Below are positions 32,897 through 41,430 of a DNA stretch of 64,000 bases, piece by piece. Source of the DNA: Leucobacter luti (lineage in GTDB: Bacteria > Actinomycetota > Actinomycetes > Actinomycetales > Microbacteriaceae); assembly GCF_019464495.1 (NCBI RefSeq), contig NZ_CP080492.1, positions 744,001 through 808,000 of the forward strand, in the 5' to 3' direction. The translations under genes and the position numbers were made by a program. Each line of letters starts with the position of its first letter. Position 1 is the first letter of the stretch. Below the pieces are notes generated by a model. The model was not told the origin of the DNA, did no database searches, and saw only the letters and a list, made by a program, of their open reading frames with translations.

Positions 32897-33559
32897 CTAG
32901 TCGCGATCCTTGCGCTTGAACAGACGTGGTTTGTCCGCTTTCTCAGAGGCGGGGGCTGCGACGTGCTCCTGGATAAGAGCCGTGAGATCCTTCTCGATGA
33001 GCTGCTGAATCCGGCTATCGCGGGCGCCTCGGTATTCCTCGGAGTCCCCGCCGCTGTAGTACGGGTGCGTTGCCCGTTCTTTCAATGAGTCGCCAATTTC
33101 GTCCCAGGCCATCGCCCGAGCCCGCTCAGCAGTGGCCCGCAGCGACTCGTCATCAGCGGCGCGAGCGTGCAGCTCCTCCGCCACACGCTCATACACCTCT
33201 TGCCGGTGTCGCAGCGTACGGTTGTCGTCATTGCCGTAGTCCGATTCACTCCAGGAACTACGGCCGGTGTCACGAATCTCCCCGCGCATCCGCGCGATGT
33301 GCTTCGCGTCGCGTTCCCGCTCAATCGCGAGATCTTCGGTCGCTTCTCGCACCATTTCAACGATCTGCGCGCTGTCGTAGTCGACGTGCTTCTGCAGCGC
33401 ATTCATGATGATTGCGTTCTTCACGGTCATGCGCACCGCGACATCTGCGACCAGCAGCCCCTGTTCGACGATCTCCTCAACCGGGGCGAGCACCCGCTTC
33501 GGCAGCCGCCGCAGCGGGCGCGACTTCCCCCGCTTGCGCTTCTTCGACCAGCCGAACAC
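32897..33559 (-). CDS. Charged, helical protein of unknown function
   Basis: A 220-residue cytoplasmic protein with a basic N-terminus (MFGWSKKRKRGKSRPLRRLPKR) and a long, charged, probably coiled-coil or helical middle (MVREATEDLAIERERDAKHIARM...RQEVYERVAEELHARAADDE). The C-terminus ends in acidic/basic LFKRKDRD. No family is recognised. GTG 33559 has GAGAGGAG 5-12 nt upstream; the open frame running to 33700 has no such site. It diverges from the SMR gene pair, whose riboswitch starts about 170 nt away. Confidence 0.7.
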   Translation of the reverse strand: MFGWSKKRKRGKSRPLRRLPKRVLAPVEEIVEQGLLVADVAVRMTVKNAIIMNALQKHVDYDSAQIVEMVREATEDLAIERERDAKHIARMRGEIRDTGRSSWSESDYGNDDNRTLRHRQEVYERVAEELHARAADDESLRATAERARAMAWDEIGDSLKERATHPYYSGGDSEEYRGARDSRIQQLIEKDLTALIQEHVAAPASEKADKPRLFKRKDRD

Positions 33560-33732
33560 TGTGCTCCTCTCGCGCACCCAGGTGGGCACCCTTCTATTAT
33601 CTCGGATTCGAGACTGGAAAGGCAGCCTTGTGACGTACCGCTTCGTCAGGACTTCTTCGCTTAAGTCTGTGCACAAGCTGGGCACTGCGGCGCGCCCCAT
33701 GTGAGAAACTGGAACCTGACCCCGGCGCTGGG

Positions 33733-33772
33733 GTGCGGACGAGGGAGCAGTACCCGCACAGTGACGACTGCC
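33733..33772 (+). promoter_or_regulatory. Guanidine-III riboswitch (ykkC-III)
   Basis: The segment matches the ykkC-III consensus core: GCGGACGAGG..GC.GTACCCGC, then GACGAC. P1 forms between GTGCGG (33733-33738) and CCGCAC (33754-33759). A pseudoknot forms between GCAGT (33747-33751) and ACTGC (33767-33771). It ends 14 nt before GTG 33787, and AGAGAG (33773-33778), the likely ribosome-binding site, follows the pseudoknot at once. Known guanidine-III elements control guanidinium exporters, which agrees with the downstream SMR genes. Confidence 0.88.
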
Positions 33773-33786
33773 AGAGAGATGTCATT

Positions 33787-34107
33787 GTGACCCTCGCATG
33801 GATTGCGCTCATTCTGAGCGGCCTGCTCGAAGCCGTCTGGGCCACCGCGCTCGACGCGTCAAAGGGCTTTCGGAAACTCTGGCCCACCGTCATATTTCTC
33901 GTCTCGTATCTCGCAAGCATGGCCGGGCTCGCGTACGGCATGACCGAGATTCCCGTCGGCACCGCCTACGCAGTGTGGGTGGGCATCGGCGCAGTACTCA
34001 CCGCAGCATGGGCGATGGCCACACGGAAAGACCGGGCCACCGTGCTCCGCGTCGCCCTCCTGGTCGGGCTGATCGCCTGCGTCGTCGGTCTCAAGGCGGT
34101 GAGCTGA
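33787..34107 (+). CDS. SMR-family guanidinium exporter subunit 1 (Gdx/SugE-like)
   Basis: A 106-residue four-helix small multidrug resistance protein. The N-terminal signature LSGLLEAVWATALDASKGF has the conserved membrane Glu (E15) that couples proton and substrate, in the Gdx-type context. GTYAVWVGIGAV-like sequence (TAYAVWVGIGAVLTAAW) lies near the middle. It starts at GTG 33787 right after a guanidine-III riboswitch and is followed one nt after its stop by the second subunit. Two-gene SMR pairs of this type usually work as a heterodimer. Confidence 0.9.
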   Translation: MTLAWIALILSGLLEAVWATALDASKGFRKLWPTVIFLVSYLASMAGLAYGMTEIPVGTAYAVWVGIGAVLTAAWAMATRKDRATVLRVALLVGLIACVVGLKAVS

Positions 34108-34108
34108 G

Positions 34109-34531
34109 ATGGCGTCACGCGCACAGATCGCAGCCCAGGTCCCCCGGGATGCAGCGGCCCCGGGCGCGAAACAGGCCTCGACACGACACTGGGTGATTCT
34201 GTTTGCCAGCGCAGTGCTCGAAGCTGTGTGGGCGCTCGCCCTCAAAGAGTCGCATGGATTCACCGTGCTCGCCCCCACTATCGTGTTCGCAATCGCGAAT
34301 CCCATCAGCCTCTTTGGCCTGGGCTACGCAATGCGAGGGTTGCCGGTCAGCGTCGCCTACGCGATCTGGACTGGGCTCGGCGCAGCACTCACCGTGGCGG
34401 CGTCGATCCTGATGGGCCTCGAGGCACCTTCGGTGCTGAAGCTCGTGTTCCTGGCGGGAATCGTCGGCTGTGTGATCGGCCTCAAATTCGCGAAGGATCC
34501 AGCCGAGCCTGTCGCCGTCGCCCCGCGCTAG
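34109..34531 (+). CDS. SMR-family guanidinium exporter subunit 2 (Gdx/SugE-like)
   Basis: A 140-residue SMR protein with an extra 25-residue N-terminal extension. The SMR core starts at about residue 28 (WVILFASAVLEAVWALALKESHGFT), with the conserved Glu (about 38) and a G(S/T)AYAIWTGLGA-type TM3. It starts at ATG 34109, two bases after the end of subunit 1 (TGAGATG), so translation is coupled. Its TAG overlaps the stop of the convergent DtxR gene within CTAG (34528-34531). It is probably the partner of subunit 1 for guanidinium/proton antiport. Confidence 0.9.
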   Translation: MASRAQIAAQVPRDAAAPGAKQASTRHWVILFASAVLEAVWALALKESHGFTVLAPTIVFAIANPISLFGLGYAMRGLPVSVAYAIWTGLGAALTVAASILMGLEAPSVLKLVFLAGIVGCVIGLKFAKDPAEPVAVAPR

Positions 34532-35235
34532 GCCGACGGGCGGTCGGCGGAGTCCGCGCTGGCGGCCACCGCGACCCATACCGAGGCGGCAGCGGCCGGC
34601 CCCAGACTGACGGGGTCGGCCGCTTCTCCGACGCGCACCGTGACCGTTTCCGAGTAGGGTTCTCCCGGCAAGAGCTCGAGCTGGGCGTCAACGACAAGGC
34701 CGCGACTCGCGAAGTACTGCAGCATTGCGGTGTCCGAATCTGAAATACGTTCCACCCGCACCGTGCAGGGAGCCGTGACCTCTGCCAGAATCACGGCGTC
34801 TGGACGGTGCACCAGCCCATCAGCGCTGGGAATCGGATCACCGTGCGGATCCCGCTTCGGGTATCCAAGCGCCCGATCGACACGGTGAATGAGTTCATCG
34901 GAGACCGCGTGCTCCAGTCGATCCGCCTCCGCGTGCACCTCGTCCCACTCGTACCCGAGCGCCTGCACCAGGTACGTCTCCAAGAGCCGGTGGCGACGGA
35001 TCATCGACACCGCGTGTTCACGCCCCAGCTCCGTCAGCGTCACACTGCCGTATCGAGCGTGCCCGATCAGTTCGAGGTCTGAGAGCTTTCGAAGCGCATC
35101 GGACACTGTGGAGAGGCGCACCCCGGCTGATTCCGCGATCGCCGAGTTTGAGACGGGCGCCTCAGACCACTCTTGCAGCCCCCAAATCACTTTGAGGTAG
35201 TTCTGCATACTGGGGGAAAGATCGTCCACGCTCAC
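34528..35235 (-). CDS. DtxR/MntR-family metal-dependent regulator
   Basis: A 235-residue iron- or manganese-dependent repressor. The N-terminal winged HTH (LSPSMQNYLKVIWGLQEW...VSNSAIAESAGVRLSTVSDALRKLS) is followed by the metal-binding/dimerisation domain (YEWDEVHAEADRLEHAVSDELIHRV, with the Glu/His ligands) and a C-terminal SH3-like/FeoA domain. Mn versus Fe specificity cannot be fixed by eye. GTG 35235 lies 6 nt after TATCCT (35242-35247), so it is leaderless; a second GTG at 35229 has GAGGGC in front. Its stop shares CTAG with the convergent SMR gene. Confidence 0.85.
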   Translation of the reverse strand: MSVDDLSPSMQNYLKVIWGLQEWSEAPVSNSAIAESAGVRLSTVSDALRKLSDLELIGHARYGSVTLTELGREHAVSMIRRHRLLETYLVQALGYEWDEVHAEADRLEHAVSDELIHRVDRALGYPKRDPHGDPIPSADGLVHRPDAVILAEVTAPCTVRVERISDSDTAMLQYFASRGLVVDAQLELLPGEPYSETVTVRVGEAADPVSLGPAAAASVWVAVAASADSADRPSA

Positions 35236-35241
35236 GCCCTC

Positions 35242-35247
35242 AGGATA
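35242..35247 (-). promoter_or_regulatory. -10 box, leaderless start of DtxR gene
   Basis: TATCCT on the minus strand, exactly 6 nt before GTG 35235. Confidence 0.45.
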
Positions 35248-35356
35248 GCCTGCCGCCCGAGCTCGAAGCCTCACGCAGTTCAGCCAGGCGCGCCAGGGGC
35301 CAGGAGGACCGTTCTGGCTTCTGTGTGCCAGGGCGCCAACGGGTCAGCGACAATCG

Positions 35357-36801
35357 CTACAGCGTGTCGAGAATCGCGCGAAGCCGGATCAGTGCTCGCT
35401 CAAATTCTGCGTCGTCTGGCCCGCCCATCCCCAGCACGAGCCCAGCCATACCATGAGCCTGCTCCCTGCGCTGCCAGTAGCGGGCAAGGCCCTGCACGCC
35501 GAGCCCCTCGGCTTGGGCAGCTTCCAGCACGGCGGATTCGCGATCTCCTCCGGCCTCAGTGGTGAACTCGAGCACCGTGTGCAGGCCGCCGTCCATCGGC
35601 CGCACACGCAGGCCGTGGGCCCCCGCGAGGCGATCCGATACAGCGTCCCGGCGTGCGGCATACCGGCGCAGCATTCGCGCGGTGTGCCGCCGCAGTTCAC
35701 CACTCGCGAGATAGCCAGCGAGCGCCGCCTGCACCACACCCGAAACCGGGCCCCCAGCTCCCGGCGCAGAGGCTCGAGACGCGCCCGAAGTCCAGCCGGG
35801 GCGAGCAAATACCCTGCGGCCAGGCCCGGCGCGATGGTCCGCGAGAACGTTCCCAGCAGCACGACTGATCCGTGCTGCGGATCATCAAGGGCGGCAAGTG
35901 TTGGCAGCGCGCTGCCGGTGTATCGCAACTCCGAATCGAAGTCATCCTCCACCACGACGACCCCGGTGCGCCTGGCCCACGCGAGCAATTCCCGGCGACG
36001 CGGCAGCGGGAGTGATCCTCCGAGCGGGTATTGATGGCTCGGCGTCACGATCACGGCGTCGAGCAGCCCGTCAGGCAGGCGGCTCGTGTCGAGCCCTTCC
36101 GCGTCAGCGGGAAGCGCGACGATATTCGCTCCATAGCGTTGCGCCGCGCCGCGCAGTGACGGCAAGCCCGGATCCTCAACTCCGATGACCAGCTCGCGCC
36201 CCCGCGTCCCTCCCAGCGCCGTGAGGAGCACCCCGAGGCCGTCACGGGTACCGGCGGTGACGATGACATCGCTCGCCGCTCGCGCTGTGCCACGCATGCG
36301 GCGGAGATGCTCAGCGATTTCACGGCGCAGAGCCGGGTCACCCAGTGCGGGCGGCACGACATCCACGTGCGCGGCGGCGTCTCGCCACGCGGAACGCCAT
36401 GCCGGGCCGACGACCGAGTCGGTGATGGGGAGACCGGGCGCGAGGGGCTCTGGCCTCGCAGCGGCCTCAGGCTCCGGATCACTCACCGCCGAAATCTCAC
36501 CGCGGGCCACCCCGGCTGGCTCAGTCAGCTCGAGCGCCGGGTTGACCTGAGTGCCCCGCCCGTGCGTGGCTGCGAGATACCCCTCTGCAACCAGCTGTTC
36601 ATAGGCCACCACCACGACGCCGCGAGCGATACCCAGCCTTCTCGCGAGTTCCCGTGTCGCTGGCACGTGCTCGCCCGGACGCAGTGTGGCGGCGTCGATC
36701 GCTTCGCGCAGCGCCGCGGCAAGCTGCACCGGAAGCGGGACATCGGCCGTCCGGTCCAATTGCACGGGAAAGCTCCCCACGGCGACGCTGATCTCACTCA
36801 C
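35357..36801 (-). CDS. MocR-family (GntR/aminotransferase) regulator, one apparent frameshift; PLP lysine replaced
   Basis: A MocR/PdxR-type protein. The N-terminal GntR winged HTH (EAIDAATLRPGEHVPATRELARRLGIARGVVVVAYEQL) is followed by a fold-type I aminotransferase-like domain with DPALRREIAEHLRR, TAGTRDGLG and SHQYPLGGSLPLPRR. The PLP lysine position reads GTFSRTIAPGLAAGYL instead of GTFSK, so PLP attachment is doubtful. The frame breaks at the C5 run 35751-35755; adding one base gives ELGGPVSGVVQAALAGY and a conserved C-terminus ending at 35357. GTG 36801 overlaps the methyltransferase stop (GTGA). Its target is not evident. Confidence 0.75.
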
Positions 36802-37646
36802 GCGAACGCCACCTGCTGCTTCTCGAACCGCGTGCGCATGACGTCAATCGCCTCCGGATTGTCGTCAATCAGCACGAAGCGCCGCCCCAACTCCGCAGCA
36901 GCCGCCCCAGTCGTGCCGCTGCCAGCGAAGGCGTCGAGGACCCAATCCCCCGGCCGCGACGAGGCCTGCACGATTCGGCGCAGGATCCCCACCGGTTTCT
37001 GCGTGGGGTAGCCGGTGCGCTCCTGCCCGGTCGGCGACACGATCGTGTGCCACCAGGTGTCGGTCGGGAGTTTTCCGCGCTCGGCCTGCTCCGGCGTGAC
37101 GAGGCCGGGAGCCATGTACGGTTCGCGATCCACGGCTGCGGCATCAAAGTAGTAAAAATCCGGCAGCTTGGCGTAGACCAGGATATTGTCGTGTTTCGCT
37201 GGCCAGCGACGTTTCGTTCGCGCACCGTAGTCGTAGGCCCAAATGATCTCGTTGATGAAGCACTCCGGCCCGAACATCGCGTCGAGCAGCACTTTTGCAT
37301 AGTGCACCTCCCGGTAGTCGAGGTGGAGGTAGAGGAGTCCGTCAGGAGAGAGTACGCGCCACGCCTCTTCGAGTCGCGGCTCAAGGAAGTCCCAGTAGTC
37401 GCTGAACCGGTCGTCATAGGCGAGGGTTCGTTCTCGGGTCACTTCGTAGCCCTGTCCGCGGAAGCCCAGCCGGCCCCCTGCAGCGCGCACGCCACGCACC
37501 CGCTCAGCCTGCCGAGATCGACCCGTGTTGAAGGGAGGGTCGAGATAGACCACAGCAAAGGCGCTTCCGGGAAGGCTGCGCAAGATCGGCAGATTGTCGC
37601 CCGCGTAGACCACGTCGGGGCCGGTTGGATCCCAGCGCTCATGCAT
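36798..37646 (-). CDS. Orphan site-specific DNA methyltransferase (beta-class, N4/N6)
   Basis: A 282-residue MTase. The catalytic motif DPPF is in YLDPPFNTG (about 35-39) and the SAM-binding motif DAFAGSGTTG comes near the C-terminus (about 243-252), the order of beta-class N6-adenine/N4-cytosine enzymes. Between them LLYLHLDYREVHYAKVLLD and the target-recognition region with WHTIVSPTGQERTGYPTQKP match the actinobacterial solitary MTases. No restriction endonuclease gene is adjacent, so it may methylate for gene regulation. ATG 37646 is 6 nt after TACGCT (37653-37658). Confidence 0.85.
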   Translation of the reverse strand: MHERWDPTGPDVVYAGDNLPILRSLPGSAFAVVYLDPPFNTGRSRQAERVRGVRAAGGRLGFRGQGYEVTRERTLAYDDRFSDYWDFLEPRLEEAWRVLSPDGLLYLHLDYREVHYAKVLLDAMFGPECFINEIIWAYDYGARTKRRWPAKHDNILVYAKLPDFYYFDAAAVDREPYMAPGLVTPEQAERGKLPTDTWWHTIVSPTGQERTGYPTQKPVGILRRIVQASSRPGDWVLDAFAGSGTTGAAAAELGRRFVLIDDNPEAIDVMRTRFEKQQVAFA

Positions 37647-37652
37647 CTCTCC

Positions 37653-37658
37653 AGCGTA
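37653..37658 (-). promoter_or_regulatory. -10 box, leaderless start of methyltransferase gene
   Basis: TACGCT on the minus strand, exactly 6 nt before ATG 37646. GGAGAG in the spacer is too close to act as a normal ribosome-binding site. Confidence 0.4.
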
Positions 37659-37768
37659 CCGGCAGGCGGTGGGACGCTCGCGTTGTTCCGGTGTGCGCTG
37701 CGTATCCGTGGTGTGCTGGATACGCTGGACTGCGTACCCCTGCGTCTCAGCACCGAAGGAGCTCCCTG

Positions 37769-38125
37769 ATGATTCGACTCGGCATGATCACCGTTGACAC
37801 CGAAGATCCTCGCCCGCTCGCGGCGTGGTGGGCCGAGCGATTGGGCGGCGAGATCGTGCATGATGCTGACGGCTGGTTTTGCATGGTGCAGGCACCATCA
37901 GCTCCCGTGGCACTCGGGTTCCAGAAGGTGGAATACCCCACAACGGGCAAGAACCGGCTGCATCTCGACCTCGATCGCACTCCCGACGTCGATCGCGACA
38001 CCATGGTGACGGAGTGGACAGCTGCGGGCGCAACACATCTCGGCCGCCGAGGCGAGGCGGGGTTCTCCTGGGATACGTTCACAGATCCCGCGGGAAACGA
38101 ATTCTGCATCGGAGATCCGCACTAG
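37769..38125 (+). CDS. VOC (glyoxalase/bleomycin-resistance) family protein
   Basis: A 118-residue VOC-fold protein with two beta-alpha-beta-beta-beta half-modules. Recognisable: MITVDTEDPRPLAAWWAERLG, NRLHLDLDRT (first potential metal His) and DPAGNEFCIGDPH (end of second module). The activity is unknown; relatives include isomerases and resistance proteins. It starts at ATG 37769 with GAAGGA about 9 nt upstream. A 43-nt gap separates it from ybaK. Confidence 0.85.
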   Translation: MIRLGMITVDTEDPRPLAAWWAERLGGEIVHDADGWFCMVQAPSAPVALGFQKVEYPTTGKNRLHLDLDRTPDVDRDTMVTEWTAAGATHLGRRGEAGFSWDTFTDPAGNEFCIGDPH

Positions 38126-38168
38126 CGTGTGCGGCACTGACAATTTCCTGTTTCGGAAAGGACACAGC

Positions 38169-38666
38169 ATGGCATCCACTCGAGTCCGCACACACTTGCG
38201 CGCGCACGGCTGGGACGGTGAGATCTTAGAGTTCGCGGAGTCCAGCGCCACGGTTGATCTCGCCGCGGAGAAGGTCGGCACTGAGCCTGCGCGCATCGCA
38301 AAGACGCTTGGGTTCTATGATCCGGAGGATCCCACACGAGCGCTCATGGTGGTTGCTGCGGGCGACGCCCGCGTCAACGGTGGCCGGTTCAAGCGCGTAT
38401 TCGGCACGAAACCACGAATGCTGCAGGGCGACGACGTGCCTGCGCTCACTGGCTACCCCATTGGTGGGGTGTGCCCGTTTGCGCCGGCAGAGACGGCCAG
38501 AGTCTTCCTCGACGCGTCACTGCGGCGGTTCGAGACGGTCTTCCCGGCCGCAGGCACCGCGACATCGGCGGTAGAGATCCCCGTCGAGCAACTCGCGCAG
38601 CTGAGCGGCGCGGCTGGGTGGGTCGACGTGACGCTGGGCTGGCAGGGGCCCGACGAGATGGAATGA
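38169..38666 (+). CDS. YbaK/EbsC-type Cys-tRNA(Pro) deacylase-like protein
   Basis: A 165-residue protein of the YbaK/ProX trans-editing family, which clears mischarged tRNA. Visible: RIAKTLGFY (Lys in the active-site helix), GDARVNGGRFKRVFG, GYPIGGVCPFAP and a C-terminal GWVDVTLG. Specificity for Cys-tRNA(Pro) or Ala-tRNA(Pro) is not clear. The start is ATG 38169 with GAAAGGA about 7 nt upstream. It shares orientation with the VOC gene and may be in one transcript. Confidence 0.88.
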   Translation: MASTRVRTHLRAHGWDGEILEFAESSATVDLAAEKVGTEPARIAKTLGFYDPEDPTRALMVVAAGDARVNGGRFKRVFGTKPRMLQGDDVPALTGYPIGGVCPFAPAETARVFLDASLRRFETVFPAAGTATSAVEIPVEQLAQLSGAAGWVDVTLGWQGPDEME

Positions 38667-38826
38667 CCCCAGCGGCGACATCGGGAGCGTGCTGGGTGTG
38701 CTGATGGTGGACGCCGCGCCTCAGCCACGGGGGTCCACCGCACCGCCGGTTGCGCGTGGCTGGCCAGAGCACGCTGCAGCCGCCACGTAGCGCACGGGCC
38801 ACGCCGCGCGAGCCGTACTGCGGGAG

Positions 38827-40040
38827 TCAGGCTGCGTCGGCGCTCAGCTCGAGCGCGGTCTCCTCCGGTAGCAGCGCCGGGTCGACGATGCCCATGAGCT
38901 CCTCGCGGTTGAGTTCCTCGATCGACGCCGGTACCCACGCTGGGGTGCGGTCCTTGTCGATCACCTGCGCGCGCACCCCTCTACGAAATCCGCGCGCGCC
39001 CCAATCCTGCCCAGCACGCGCAAGTCATCCGTAAGCACCGCGGCGAGATCCAGACTTTCACGGCGCGTGCGGTCAAGCTGGGCCAGCGTCACGGCCACAG
39101 AGGTCGGGCACATCGCGCGCACCGTGGCGGCTGTCTCGACCGCAGCCGGGTGACCACTCGCTTCGAGAGCCGCAATCAGGCGCACAGCCGCAGCAGCCGG
39201 ATCCACACTCGCGGGCGGGTGCGCGTCGCCGAGCGCGGACTCCGCGATCGGATCCCACCACTGTGCTGCCGCCATCACCGGATGCGACGGCCCGTCCTTC
39301 CGCTCCGGAGCAGGCTCTGCAAGCCTGGCCAGCACTTCAGCGACGTCCTCGCCTGCGGCGAGCGCGATGCGCAGTGCTTCGAGCCGGTCACTTCGTACAT
39401 ACACGTCTGCGAAGCCGAGCGCAATCGCATCAGCCGCCCCGAACTCCCCTGCAGTCACCGCCAGCAATTCCCCGAGGCGACCCGGAGCACGCGCCAACAA
39501 GAAGTGCCCCCCGACGTCGGGGGCGATCCCAATCCGTGCCTCAGGCATCGCGAGCCTGCTCCGCTCCGTCACGACCCGGTATGCGGCGTGCCCGCCGAGG
39601 CCAATCCCCCCGCCCATGGTGATCCCATCCATGATCGCGACCACGGGGACAGGTGAAGTCGCCACACGATAATCCACCGCATATTCGAGCGCGAGGATGG
39701 GACGAGGGTCATCGCCAGAGAGCTCTTTGATGTCGCCTCCGCCGCAGAAGCCACGTTCCCCAGCCCCATCGAGCAGGATACGGCGGGGCACCGTCCCGCT
39801 CGCGGACTCGCTCGATTCGTCGTGCGCCTCACGAGCCTCCCGGAGCGCACCTGCAAGCAGTCGGAACATGTCCTGCGAGAGCGCGTTGATCGCCCGCGGA
39901 CGATTGAGCGTGATGTGTGTGATCGCTCCCTCGTGCCGCACCCGAACGAGCGGCTCAGCGGGGACGACGGGGACGGCCTGGACAGCTGACGGCGCTGCAC
40001 CAGAGGTTGGCGTATCGTTCGCGGAGGCTTCGGTGCTCAT
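38827..40040 (-). CDS. 3-hydroxyisobutyryl-CoA hydrolase / enoyl-CoA hydratase-family protein, one apparent frameshift
   Basis: Probable 404-residue crotonase-fold enzyme of valine catabolism. It has VRHEGAITHITLNRP (about 34-48), GFCGGGDIKEL (oxyanion-hole loop), DGITMGGGIGL and SRLAMPEARIGIAPDVGGHF, the catalytic Glu of HIBYL-CoA hydrolases. The frame breaks at the C4 run 38976-38979. Adding one base gives ADFVEGVRAQVIDKDRTPAWVP and extends to a stop at 38827; this VRAxxIDKDxxPxW tail is characteristic of the family. ATG 40040 lies 6 nt after TACGGT (40047-40052). The N-terminal 30 residues are poorly conserved. Confidence 0.75.
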
Positions 40041-40046
40041 ATCAGC

Positions 40047-40052
40047 ACCGTA
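40047..40052 (-). promoter_or_regulatory. -10 box, leaderless start of 3-hydroxyisobutyryl-CoA hydrolase gene
   Basis: TACGGT on the minus strand, exactly 6 nt before ATG 40040. Confidence 0.4.
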
Positions 40053-40101
40053 GCAGCGCTGCCCCGCGCTCGACGAGACGGGCTACTGCGCCCGGGATCT
40101 C

Positions 40102-41424
40102 TCAGGGCGTTGGGGCGTGTGCGTCGTACCGCATGAAGCCGCGAGCGGTGCGCGCGAGGATCAGCATCGTCACGCAGATCAGCACCCCTCCGAACAGCGG
40201 CGGGGCCCACAATGCGATGAGCGTCGCAATGCCGCCGGCCAGCAGATCGCCGATCCGAGGCCCCCCAGCCACCACCACGTAAAACAGTCCCTGCATGCGT
40301 CCGCGCACATCGTCGGGCGCCGCGGTCTGCAGGATCGTGGTGCGGAACACGGCACTGACGTTGTCGGCCGCGCCGGTGCCCGCCAGCGCAAGACCGGCGA
40401 GCACGATCGCCGGCACGAGCGGCTCATTCGGACTCGCTGGACCGGCAATGATGCCGGTGCACAGCAGCACAACTCCGAAGAGCGCGGTGCATGCCCCGAA
40501 CGCTGCGATCGCCACCGTCACCGCCCGGCCTTGCCTCCGCACGCCGCCGAGTGGACCGGAAAACAAGCCGCTGAGCAGCGCGCCGATGGCAAAGGACGCA
40601 GTGAGAATCCCCACGGTCACGGGGCCGCCGCCCAGCACCAGGGCTCCGGCTGCCGGGAACACCACCCGAGGCGTCCCCAGGATCATGGCGATCAGATCCC
40701 ACACGAACGTGGCGCGAACGTTGGGGGCAGTGCGCAGGAAACGCATACTCTCGACGACCGAGCCGAACCCAGCTGCCTTCCGCTCGCCATCGGGCACCAT
40801 CTTCGGCAGGCTCAGGATCCCCAGGAAAGCGCCAGTAAACAGCACCGCGTCGAGCAGATAGGTCCACGGAAAGCCGACACTCGCGACAAGCACTCCTGCG
40901 ACCGCAGGGCCCACCGTGATCGCGAGCCCCATGGTGATCCCGCTCAGTGCCGCAGCCGCGGGGAGAAGCTGCGGGCTCAACAGCCTCGGCAGGATCGCAC
41001 CACGCGTCGCACCCAGAATCGTCGCCGAGGCGGCATTGACCGCCGCGAGCACGTAGTAGGGCCAGGTGACGCTCACGTCGAGGAACGCAATGAGCGCCAT
41101 CACACAGATGCTGCCCCATGCGATGATCGCGGTGACGAGAGCGACGAGGCGCCGATCATAGGTATCAGCGAGCGCACCGCCGACGAACCCGGCAAGGATC
41201 ATTGGCCCGAGTGCCCAGAGGGCCACGAGCGCGACTGCCAGCGTCGATTCCGTCAGCGCATACACGTGGAGGCCGACAGCCACGATCGTGACCTGCGCCC
41301 CGATCTGAGCAATCGAAGTCCCCGTCCACAGCTTCGCGAACGCCGGACTCGCCCGCAGCGGCGTAATGTCAACAAACACTGAGCGGGAAGTACGTTTGGG
41401 ATTGCCGTCGTCATCAGGTGCCAC
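40102..41424 (-). CDS. MFS exporter (EntS/MefA-like)
   Basis: A 440-residue 12-helix MFS protein of the MefA/EntS/DHA3 type. The N-terminus reads LRASPAFAKLWTGTSIAQIGAQVTIVAVGLHVYALT; GALADTYDRR is the loop 2-3 motif A. Possible substrates are siderophores or macrolides, not resolved. It starts at GTG 41424, 6 nt after TAGCGT (41431-41436), back to back with the DUF3097 promoter. It ends 61 nt before the 3-hydroxyisobutyryl-CoA hydrolase start. Confidence 0.87.
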   Translation of the reverse strand: MAPDDDGNPKRTSRSVFVDITPLRASPAFAKLWTGTSIAQIGAQVTIVAVGLHVYALTESTLAVALVALWALGPMILAGFVGGALADTYDRRLVALVTAIIAWGSICVMALIAFLDVSVTWPYYVLAAVNAASATILGATRGAILPRLLSPQLLPAAAALSGITMGLAITVGPAVAGVLVASVGFPWTYLLDAVLFTGAFLGILSLPKMVPDGERKAAGFGSVVESMRFLRTAPNVRATFVWDLIAMILGTPRVVFPAAGALVLGGGPVTVGILTASFAIGALLSGLFSGPLGGVRRQGRAVTVAIAAFGACTALFGVVLLCTGIIAGPASPNEPLVPAIVLAGLALAGTGAADNVSAVFRTTILQTAAPDDVRGRMQGLFYVVVAGGPRIGDLLAGGIATLIALWAPPLFGGVLICVTMLILARTARGFMRYDAHAPTP

Positions 41425-41430
41425 CGCTGA

